Origin: REEB95 sp035275845 | Lineage (GTDB): Bacteria; Pseudomonadota; Alphaproteobacteria; ATCC43930; CGMCC-115725 | Assembly: GCA_035275845.1 (NCBI GenBank) | Contig: DATEMD010000014.1 | Location: forward strand, 1-5,202 | Length of the DNA: 5,202 nt | Reading direction: 5' to 3' | Part shown: in pieces, positions 1 through 4,182 of the stretch | Layout of the letters: the number at the start of each line of letters is the position of its first letter | How positions within the stretch are numbered: position 1 is the stretch's first letter | The notes under the pieces: generated by a model | What the model was told of the DNA's origin: nothing | Databases searched by the model: none | The model's input: only the letters and a program-made list of their open reading frames with translations | Translations under genes and position numbers: made by a program

Positions 1-908
1 ATGGTATGGCCGGGCCCGAGTTCCTTCGCCGCCTTGATGGCGCCGACAATGTTGATGCCAGACGAGCCGCCCAGGATCAGCCCTTCGTCGGTGACCAGAT
101 CGAACAGCACCGGCAGCATCTCCTCGTCGGTCACCTGGAACCAGCCGTCGAGCGGCGCGCCTTCGAGGTTCTTGGTCATGCGGCCTTGGCCGATGCCTTC
201 GGTGATCGAGCTGCCTTCCGCCTTGAGCTCGTGCTTCGCGTACCAGGAATAGATCGCCGAACCCATCGGATCGGCGAGATAGATTTTGACCTTGCGGTCG
301 AATTCCTTGAGCGCGATGCCGACGCCAGCGAGTGTGCCGCCGGTGCCGACCGAGCAAATGAAGGCATCGCACTTGCCCTGGGTCTGCTCCCAGATTTCCG
401 GCCCCGTCGTTTCGATGTGCGCGCGCCGATTGGCAACGTTGTCGAATTGGTTCGCCCAAATCGCGCCGCGCGGCGATTGTGCCGCTACCTCTTTCGCTAA
501 CGTCTCGGAATAGCGCACATAGTTCATCGGATTGGTATAGGGCACTGCCGGCACCAGTCGTAGGTCCGCGCCGCACAGCCGCAGCATGTCCTTTTTTTCC
601 TGGCTCTGCGTCTCAGGCATGACAATGACGCTCTTATAGCCAAGCGCGTTGCCGACGAGCGCGAGGCCGATGCCGGTGTTGCCAGCCGTGCCTTCGACGA
701 TGGTGCCGCCGGGCTTCAACAGGCCGCGGGTCTCGGCGTCCTTAACGATATAAAGCGCCGCGCGGTCCTTCACCGAGCCGCCGGGATTGAGGAATTCTGC
801 CTTGCCCAGGATCTCGCAGCCGGTCATCTCCGATGCTTTGCGCAGGCGGATCATCGGCGTATTGCCGATGGTTTCGATGAAGCCGTTGCGGATCGCGGGA
901 CTGAGCAT
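1..908 (-). CDS. cysK: Cysteine synthase A (O-acetylserine sulfhydrylase), 3' end cut by window
   Basis: PLP-dependent fold-type II enzyme that makes L-cysteine from O-acetylserine and sulfide in the cytoplasm. I translated 302 codons from ATG at 908; the C-terminus lies beyond position 1. Visible signatures: GNTP near residues 15-18; NPGGSVKDR at 41-49 with the Schiff-base lysine at K47; the substrate loop TAGNTG at 74-79 (TSGNTG in enteric CysK); NQFDN at 153-157; the PLP-phosphate loop GTGGT at 188-192; and GGSSGIN at 280-286, where a serine normally contacts the pyridine nitrogen. Family members are usually about 310-345 residues, so only a short tail is missing. The EGTAGNTG and GGSSGIN variants are shared with alphaproteobacterial CysK and with cystathionine beta-synthase-like proteins, so a CBS-type activity cannot be excluded. 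No Shine-Dalgarno sequence is visible before the ATG. The gene is divergent from the small lipoprotein gene and has its own promoter at 940-967. Confidence 0.9.
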   Translation of the reverse strand, partial: MLSPAIRNGFIETIGNTPMIRLRKASEMTGCEILGKAEFLNPGGSVKDRAALYIVKDAETRGLLKPGGTIVEGTAGNTGIGLALVGNALGYKSVIVMPETQSQEKKDMLRLCGADLRLVPAVPYTNPMNYVRYSETLAKEVAAQSPRGAIWANQFDNVANRRAHIETTGPEIWEQTQGKCDAFICSVGTGGTLAGVGIALKEFDRKVKIYLADPMGSAIYSWYAKHELKAEGSSITEGIGQGRMTKNLEGAPLDGWFQVTDEEMLPVLFDLVTDEGLILGGSSGINIVGAIKAAKELGPGHT

Positions 909-939
909 GGGGGAATGGCCGGGGCTGTAAAGAAGCGTG

Positions 940-967
940 ACTATAGTGAGTCGCCTCTTGCAATCAA
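940..967 (-). promoter_or_regulatory. Sigma70-like promoter of the cysteine synthase gene
   Basis: Read on the minus strand, TTGATT (962-967, 4 of 6 to the consensus) and TATAGT (940-945, 5 of 6) are separated by 16 bp. The predicted transcript start near 933 gives a leader of about 25 nt. The -10 box lies in the 8-bp perfect palindrome ACTATAGT (940-947), so the plus strand also carries TATAGT (942-947). The spacer holds a GANTC site (948-952). The call is from consensus matching only. Confidence 0.5.
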
Positions 968-992
968 CCCCAGGGCCTCGCATTCTAGGGCC

Positions 993-1166
993 GTGTTTGC
1001 ACGGTCGGCGGGCGTCATAGCCTTGGCGATCGTGGTGGTGTTGCTGGCGGGGTGTGCCGGCAATCCGCCGACGCCGACCTACGGTCCGTTTACGCCGCGT
1101 AATGGCGCGGGCGCGCCGATTGATCAGAATGGAATTCCGATCATCGGAACACCCTGGCGGCCGTAA
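993..1166 (+). CDS. Small putative lipoprotein of unknown function
   Basis: Using GTG at 993 the product is 57 residues. It has a short basic N-terminus (MFARSAG), a hydrophobic core (IALAIVVVLLAG) and a lipobox LLAGC with the lipidated cysteine at residue 21. The mature part of about 37 residues is rich in Pro, Gly and Asn and ends IIGTPWRP. This predicts an inner- or outer-membrane-anchored periplasmic lipoprotein. An in-frame ATG at 915 would add 26 residues, but it would put the lipobox cysteine at residue 47, unusually late, and would make the gene overlap the cysK promoter, so I prefer 993. Neither start has a well-placed Shine-Dalgarno sequence (AGGG at 987-990 is too close to 993). 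Divergent from cysK, it lies 66 bp upstream of the next plus-strand gene. I do not recognise the family; similar tiny lipoproteins are common in Hyphomicrobiales. Confidence 0.6.
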   Translation: MFARSAGVIALAIVVVLLAGCAGNPPTPTYGPFTPRNGAGAPIDQNGIPIIGTPWRP

Positions 1167-1200
1167 GTTTTCCGGGGGGATTTTCGTCGGAGTCGGTGCC

Positions 1201-1206
1201 TAGAAT
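1201..1206 (+). promoter_or_regulatory. Possible -10 element for the small membrane protein
   Basis: TAGAAT matches the -10 consensus at 5 of 6 positions, and would start transcription near 1213, just before the Shine-Dalgarno sequence of the gene at 1233. No convincing -35 box is found at 16-18 bp spacing, so read-through from the lipoprotein gene is equally possible. Confidence 0.25.
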
Positions 1207-1232
1207 CTTCCAGCGGGGGAGGGCAGAACGTT

Positions 1233-1424
1233 ATGTGGCACTGGATTCTCGATCACGCTAACGCCTTCAATGCCATCGGCCTCGCCTGGATTGTCCCGGT
1301 GCTGCTGGTGCTTGTGGCCGCGCGCCTGTTCCGGCCGGGCCATTATCGCGGTACGGCCGAACTCATCCCGGTACGCGCCGAAGAACAACGCGACGAGACC
1401 AACAAGCCGCGCTCGGCGGCTTAA
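1233..1424 (+). CDS. Small single-pass membrane protein of unknown function
   Basis: A 63-residue protein with one predicted transmembrane helix at about residues 14-33 (core AWIVPVLLVLVAARLF). It is followed by a basic boundary (RPGHYRG) and a hydrophilic charged tail of about 25 residues rich in Glu, Arg and Asp. The topology is probably N-terminus out and C-terminus in, from the positive charges after the helix. A strong Shine-Dalgarno stretch, GGGGGAGGG at 1215-1223, lies 9 nt before the ATG and supports this start. The gene is convergent with the NUDIX hydrolase gene, only 15 bp apart. I do not recognise the family and assign no function. Confidence 0.65.
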   Translation: MWHWILDHANAFNAIGLAWIVPVLLVLVAARLFRPGHYRGTAELIPVRAEEQRDETNKPRSAA

Positions 1425-1439
1425 CCCGGTTCGGTCGGT

Positions 1440-2054
1440 TCAACGGCGCGGCCAGCGCTGGCGCAAGCGCGCGCGATTTGCCGCGAGCCAATAGACCGCG
1501 AGCAGCGTCGGACCGTTTTGGATCCGGCCGGTGGCAGCGAGCTGCATCGCCGTGCGGAAGCTTTTCACCATCACCCGGATATCTTCGTGCTCGTCCGGCA
1601 GCCCGTGCAGGCCACCGACGCCCCGCGTGTCGACGCGCGCGCAGAACAGATGGAAGGTCTCGGTCGAGCCGCCTGGCGTCGTCATATAGCGTTGCGCCAG
1701 GAAAGGCGCCTCGGTCAGCTTGATGCCGGCTTCTTCGTACGCTTCGCGCATGGCGACGGCGCGTGGACTTTCGCGCTTGCGGTCGATGATACCCGCGACG
1801 ATCTCGGTCTGCCACGCGGGCGCACCCGCGAGGTAGGCCGGTAGGCGGAATTGCTCGACCAGAACCAGCGCGTCGCGCTTTGGATCGTACAGCAGGATGC
1901 CGACGGTGTTGCCGCGCTCGAACACCTCGCGCGTGACTGGCGTGGTCATGCCGCCGCGATAGAGCGCGTGGCGGACGGTATAGAGGTCGAGCCGAAAATG
2001 ACCCTGATAGACGCGTTTCTTGCGCAGGATGCGGACGCGAGCAGATTTTTTCAT
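1440..2054 (-). CDS. nudF: NUDIX hydrolase, ADP-ribose pyrophosphatase type
   Basis: A 204-residue cytoplasmic hydrolase predicted to split ADP-ribose into AMP and ribose 5-phosphate with Mg2+. Evidence: EQFRLPA (67-73), typical of ADPRases; a Nudix box from G88 to I111 ending REAYEEAGI with the metal-binding glutamates; PGGSTETFHLF (127-137), whose proline sits 16 residues after the box, a known ADPRase hallmark; and EHEDI (155-159), where NudF enzymes place a catalytic glutamate. The box has one extra residue: G is followed by six residues before the first Glu instead of five. The frame stays open far upstream, but MKKSARVRIL is the natural start. The longer frame would run through the secreted-protein gene and encodes low-complexity Arg/Ala sequence. 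No Shine-Dalgarno sequence is visible. TCGACG (2086-2091) and TAGAGT (2063-2068), 17 bp apart, could form a promoter starting within a few bases of the ATG. The symbol is given by similarity. Confidence 0.88.
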   Translation of the reverse strand: MKKSARVRILRKKRVYQGHFRLDLYTVRHALYRGGMTTPVTREVFERGNTVGILLYDPKRDALVLVEQFRLPAYLAGAPAWQTEIVAGIIDRKRESPRAVAMREAYEEAGIKLTEAPFLAQRYMTTPGGSTETFHLFCARVDTRGVGGLHGLPDEHEDIRVMVKSFRTAMQLAATGRIQNGPTLLAVYWLAANRARLRQRWPRR

Positions 2055-2062
2055 GGGCGGGC

Positions 2063-2091
2063 ACTCTAGGCGGCTAGACCGTGCTCGTCGA
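2063..2091 (-). promoter_or_regulatory. Possible promoter of the NUDIX gene
   Basis: On the minus strand, TCGACG (2086-2091, 4 of 6) and TAGAGT (2063-2068, 4 of 6) are spaced by 17 bp in the 59-bp gap between the secreted-protein gene and the NUDIX gene. Transcription would begin around 2054-2057, giving a leaderless or nearly leaderless message, which fits the lack of a Shine-Dalgarno sequence. Co-transcription with the upstream gene remains possible. Confidence 0.25.
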
Positions 2092-2113
2092 GCGGCCCTG
2101 TCCGCGTTCGCAG

Positions 2114-2464
2114 CTATTTTGGTTCGGGGGCGCGGTCGCCGTTCGGCGTGTTCGGCGGAATCACCGGCATGGCATTGGGTCCGGCGCTCGGCGGCGGAAT
2201 GACGCTCTTGTCGCCGGTCGGCGGCGGCGTCACCACACCGCCCGAGCCAGACAGGTGATCGCTGAGCGAGCCACCGTTGTTGCCCGGCGAGGGTTGTGCC
2301 GGTTGCTGTGGCGGATTGCCGCCGTCGATCGGCGGCCCGTATTTGTCGGGTGGTGTCATGTCGGGCGGGTGGCTCGCGTTTTGCGCGAGCGTGCCGCTGC
2401 TCGCGGCGGCCAGGGCAAGCACCGTGGCAGCGGCCGCGAACTTGTTGGGCAAGCTGGTTCTCAT
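2114..2464 (-). CDS. Secreted proline-rich protein of unknown function
   Basis: A 116-residue protein with a clear Sec signal peptide: basic MRTSLPNK, a hydrophobic alanine/leucine-rich core (residues 9-22), and a likely cleavage after TLA at residue 27 (AQN). The mature part of about 89 residues is rich in Pro, Gly, Asn and Ser and is probably unstructured in the periplasm. It contains a short SLSDHLSGSGGVV segment (66-78) followed by loosely repeated units TPPPTGD, IPPPSAG and VIPPNTPNGD, ending in EPK. From memory, proteins with this SLSD...GVI.PP...PVIPPPGTPGG layout are widespread in Hyphomicrobiales without known function. The start at 2464 is the only ATG that gives the signal peptide; its ribosome-binding site is weak. 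It lies 59 bp upstream of the NUDIX gene on the same strand and is divergent from the oxygenase gene 77 bp away. Confidence 0.75.
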   Translation of the reverse strand: MRTSLPNKFAAAATVLALAAASSGTLAQNASHPPDMTPPDKYGPPIDGGNPPQQPAQPSPGNNGGSLSDHLSGSGGVVTPPPTGDKSVIPPPSAGPNAMPVIPPNTPNGDRAPEPK

Positions 2465-2529
2465 CGCAAGCCAACGGTCCCGGTGCCCGTCGGTTCCGGC
2501 GACGGCTGGTGCTGTCCCAGGCGTGTCGG

Positions 2530-2535
2530 TATGAT
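2530..2535 (+). promoter_or_regulatory. -10 element placing transcription start at the oxygenase ATG
   Basis: TATGAT matches TATAAT at 5 of 6 positions. A start seven bases downstream falls on position 2542, the A of the initiation codon, predicting a leaderless mRNA. No good -35 box is present (TGGTGC at 2507-2512 is poor). Confidence 0.35.
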
Positions 2536-2541
2536 GCCCCC

Positions 2542-3195
2542 ATGACGGCGATCGCCACCAAAGAGCGGCTTCGTTTCATCGACCTCGCCGCGTTCGAGCA
2601 CACCAAACTCGAGGCCGATCCGTTTCCCTACCTGATCGTTCCCGGCTTCGTGCCGGCGGCGGTGCGCGCACCGCTGTCCGCCGATTATCCGAAGCTCGAG
2701 CGGCCGGGCAGCTTTCCGGTCGCCGACGTAACCTATGGGCCGGCCTTCCGCGACTTTCTCGCCGAGATCGAGGGACCGGAAATGCGCGATGCATTCGCGC
2801 GTAAGTTCGACGTCGATCTTGCCGGACGGCCGACGATGGTGACGGTGCGCGGTCAGGCACAGGCGAAGGATGGCCGTATCCACACGGATAGCGCGACCAA
2901 GATCATCACGGTGCTGGTCTACATGAACGAGGCGTGGGAGGCGCCGGGCGGACGGCTGCGGCTGCTGCGCTCCAATGCGAGCCTCGACGATATGGTCGCC
3001 GAAGTACCGCCGGCCGCCGGCACGCTGCTGGCGTTCTTGGTCACGCCGCATTCATGGCACGGCCATCATCCGACCAACGGACCGCGCCGCGTGGTGCAGC
3101 TCAACTGGGTCGAAAGCGACAGCGTTGTGCGCCGTGAGCGCTTCCGTCATGGCCTGTCGGCGCGCATCAAGCAGTTGTTGCCAGCGCGCCGCTAA
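2542..3195 (+). CDS. 2-oxoglutarate/Fe(II)-dependent oxygenase-like protein
   Basis: A 217-residue cytoplasmic protein with the double-stranded beta-helix pattern of the 2OG-Fe(II) oxygenase superfamily. The iron-binding HxD motif is RIHTDS (H114, D116), followed by a strand KIITVLVYMNEAW and GGRLRLLRS (137-144). The distal iron ligand is most likely H173 in PHSWHGH, and R182/R183 in GPRRVVQLNW probably binds 2-oxoglutarate. All elements needed for catalysis appear present. The substrate is unknown: relatives include prolyl-hydroxylase-like and small-molecule hydroxylases, and the N-terminal 100 residues show nothing I recognise. ATG 2542 is chosen because the frame upstream overlaps the divergent secreted-protein gene and has non-protein-like Arg/Ala sequence. 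There is no Shine-Dalgarno sequence, in line with the leaderless start suggested by the -10 box at 2530. A GC-rich hairpin lies 45 bp after the stop. Confidence 0.82.
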   Translation: MTAIATKERLRFIDLAAFEHTKLEADPFPYLIVPGFVPAAVRAPLSADYPKLERPGSFPVADVTYGPAFRDFLAEIEGPEMRDAFARKFDVDLAGRPTMVTVRGQAQAKDGRIHTDSATKIITVLVYMNEAWEAPGGRLRLLRSNASLDDMVAEVPPAAGTLLAFLVTPHSWHGHHPTNGPRRVVQLNWVESDSVVRRERFRHGLSARIKQLLPARR

Positions 3196-3240
3196 GCGCG
3201 GCTCGCCGCAACCAAAAATTGCTGCAGCAGTTATCTCTTG

Positions 3241-3258
3241 GGGGCGGAGCGCCGCCCC
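3241..3258 (+). other. GC-rich hairpin between oxygenase and DUF2934 genes
   Basis: GGGGCGG (3241-3247) and CCGCCCC (3252-3258) form a perfect 7-bp stem around the tetraloop AGCG. No T-run follows on either strand, so it is not a classical intrinsic terminator. It ends 20 nt before the DUF2934 start codon and would lie in the 5' leader or the intercistronic RNA of that gene. It may act as an attenuating or RNA-stabilising structure. Confidence 0.45.
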
Positions 3259-3268
3259 ACGGGCTAAC

Positions 3269-3272
3269 GGAG
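3269..3272 (+). promoter_or_regulatory. Shine-Dalgarno site deciding the DUF2934 start
   Basis: GGAG lies 6 nt before ATG 3279 and selects it over the in-frame ATG at 3219. The 20 residues added by the earlier start come from the hairpin region and do not resemble the family. Confidence 0.6.
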
Positions 3273-3278
3273 CGCACC

Positions 3279-3611
3279 ATGGACGACAAGAGACGGATCA
3301 GGGAATGGGCTTACGAGCTATGGGAAAAAGAAGGCCGACCGGCCGGCCGCGCGCTCGATCACTGGCTTGAGGCCGAGCGCCGCGAGCATACGGCTGCGCC
3401 GACCCAACAGGCGAACGAGGGTGAAGGTAATCGCACGGCGGCGCGCGAATTCAACCGCGCGCAGCAGGCTTTCGCGCAAAGCGGCCCGGTCGAGAAAAAG
3501 GCCCGCGAGGCGGAGGCCGCGCTCGCCGGCGATGAACGTAAGTCGCTGAAAAAAGCAGAACGGGCGGGCCGAAGCCGCAGTCGCGGCGAAGATCCGGAGG
3601 TGAAGCGTTAG
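3279..3611 (+). CDS. DUF2934 domain-containing protein
   Basis: A 110-residue soluble protein. Residues 4-33 (IREWAYELWEKEGRP, GRALDHWLEAE) match the DUF2934 motif, a short helical domain of unknown function found mostly in Rhizobiales and their relatives, often in several copies per genome. The rest is highly charged and probably helical: a Glu/Gln/Thr linker (34-52), an AREFNRAQQAF segment (55-65), and an Ala/Glu/Lys-rich tail ending GEDPEVKR. I recall similar tails in other rhizobial DUF2934 proteins, so the tail is probably part of the family. There is no signal peptide or membrane segment. Start chosen by GGAG at 3269-3272. The gene is convergent with the tRNA genes. Function unknown. 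Confidence 0.85.
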   Translation: MDDKRRIREWAYELWEKEGRPAGRALDHWLEAERREHTAAPTQQANEGEGNRTAAREFNRAQQAFAQSGPVEKKAREAEAALAGDERKSLKKAERAGRSRSRGEDPEVKR

Positions 3612-3635
3612 GCGCGCGTTCCTCCGGCGCCGGCG

Positions 3636-3836
3636 TTACTGGCGGCGCAGGATCGCCGCGGACTGGCCTAGTGCACCGGGCTCGCCCCATGGCGCAGCGG
3701 TGCCGTCGATGAACGATACCCGTTCATAGCCCAACTTTTCGCACCACACGTCGATCGCGCTCGGAGGGAAGAGCCCGGCGGCCTGTCCCGCGGAGAGCCC
3801 GAGGCCGAGCGGGCTAACCGCTCGACCTCTTGGCTT
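3636..3836 (-). pseudogene. Orphan C-terminal-like reading frame, possible gene remnant
   Basis: A 66-codon open frame on the minus strand runs from just after a stop at 3837-3839, four bases beyond the tRNA-Asn 3' end, to TAA at 3636-3638. It has no ATG; the only reasonable in-frame start is GTG at 3749 (37 residues). The translation looks like real protein, with mixed hydrophobic and polar segments such as AIDVWCEKLGYERVSFIDG and a basic end ILRRQ, and it uses GC-rich third positions like the neighbouring genes. I do not recognise the family. The simplest reading is the surviving 3' end of a gene whose front part was lost. It could also be a small GTG-started gene or a chance frame. Confidence 0.3.
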
Positions 3837-3838
3837 TT
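3801..3838. terminator. Strong hairpin at convergent junction, possible terminator
   Basis: GAGGCCGAGCGG (3801-3812) and CCGCTCGACCTC (3818-3829) form a 12-bp stem with a 5-nt loop. In minus-strand RNA all 12 positions pair (one G-U); in plus-strand RNA one C-A mismatch interrupts the stem. On the plus strand it is followed by TTGGCTTTT, an imperfect U-tract. On the minus strand, 13 nt after the tRNA-Asn CCA end, it is not followed by T. It could stop plus-strand transcripts from the DUF2934 side and shape the 3' trailer of the tRNA transcript. Confidence 0.5.
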
Positions 3839-3842
3839 AAAA

Positions 3843-3917
3843 TGGCTCGGGGGGTCGGGATCGAACCGACGACCGACGGATTAACAGTCCGTTGCTCTAC
3901 CGCTGAGCTACCCCCGA
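3843..3917 (-). tRNA. tRNA-Asn (anticodon GTT)
   Basis: 75 nt including an encoded CCA. It folds perfectly: acceptor TCGGGGG/CCCCCGA with discriminator G; D arm GCTC/GAGC; anticodon arm ACGGA/TCCGT around CTGTTAA; five-nt variable loop; T arm GTCGG/CCGAC around TTCGATC. It lies 54 bp downstream of tRNA-Cys on the same strand and was probably processed from the same precursor. Confidence 0.97.
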
Positions 3918-3971
3918 ATAGGGCCGCATCATATACACGCGCCCGGTTAACGAGTCCAAACCCGAACCGCG

Positions 3972-4045
3972 TGGAGGCCGGAAGCGGAATCGAACCGCTG
4001 TACGGGGATTTGCAGTCCCCTGCATAACCACTCTGCCATCCGGCC
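3972..4045 (-). tRNA. tRNA-Cys (anticodon GCA)
   Basis: 74 nt including an encoded CCA. Acceptor GGCCGGA/TCCGGCC with discriminator U, the residue required by cysteinyl-tRNA synthetase; three-bp D stem GCA/TGC, usual for tRNA-Cys; anticodon arm GGGGA/TCCCC around CTGCAAA; T arm AGCGG/CCGCT around TTCGATT. First gene of the tRNA pair behind the promoter at 4063-4092. Confidence 0.97.
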
Positions 4046-4062
4046 GGCGCGCCAGGGCCCGA

Positions 4063-4092
4063 CATATAGGCGTTTCCGCCCACCGGGCGCAA
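4063..4092 (-). promoter_or_regulatory. Promoter of the tRNA-Cys/tRNA-Asn unit
   Basis: On the minus strand, TTGCGC (4087-4092) is followed after 18 bp by TATATG (4063-4068), or after 17 bp by CTATAT (4064-4069). Transcription would start about 10 nt before the tRNA 5' end. The stretch after the -10 box (GTCGGGCCC) is a GC-rich discriminator, a feature of stable-RNA promoters under stringent control. The spacer contains GGCGGAAACGCC, a 4-bp dyad around GAAA. Confidence 0.45.
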
Positions 4093-4111
4093 TGCTGAGA
4101 CGACTCTGAGA

Positions 4112-4140
4112 TTGTCGCGCCGCTCCGCTGCGGCTAAAAT
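4112..4140 (+). promoter_or_regulatory. Sigma70-like promoter of the pcm-tolC operon
   Basis: TTGTCG (4112-4117, 4 of 6) and TAAAAT (4135-4140, 5 of 6) are separated by exactly 17 bp. The start would lie near 4147, giving a leader of about 36 nt. The spacer contains the inverted repeat GCCGC-N6-GCGGC (4119-4134). A GANTC site (4102-4106) lies just upstream. Confidence 0.5.
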
Positions 4141-4182
4141 TGGATTATCAAGACCATTAGCGGCTGATCTTCATCCACTCCC

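Noticed and set aside
941..953. A genuine T7-like phage promoter or vector contamination
   Set aside because: Only the 13-base core matches; the upstream TAATA and downstream GGGAGA are missing, and flanking sequence is continuous with bacterial genes.
915..992. ATG 915 as start of the small lipoprotein
   Set aside because: It would put the lipobox cysteine at residue 47 and make the coding region overlap the cysK promoter; GTG 993 gives a standard 20-residue lipoprotein signal. Not fully excluded.
2055..2606. Upstream extension of the NUDIX frame by 184 residues
   Set aside because: It overlaps the secreted proline-rich gene in another frame and encodes Arg/Ala-rich sequence; NUDIX ADPRases are about 190-210 residues, as given by the start at 2054.
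3830..4027. Plus-strand open frame of 65 residues across both tRNA genes
   Set aside because: It is antisense to tRNA-Asn and tRNA-Cys; the GIEPTTDG and GIEPLYGDLQSPA strings are the well-known false translation of tRNA T and anticodon arms.
3814..4092. Minus-strand open frame of 92 residues over the tRNA region
   Set aside because: It covers the same two tRNA genes in sense; the translation is tRNA sequence, and the fold evidence for the tRNAs is decisive.
3612..4182. Integrated element at the tRNA genes
   Set aside because: No integrase, no repeated tRNA 3' end and no AT-rich foreign stretch are present in the window, so only a possible remnant frame is reported.
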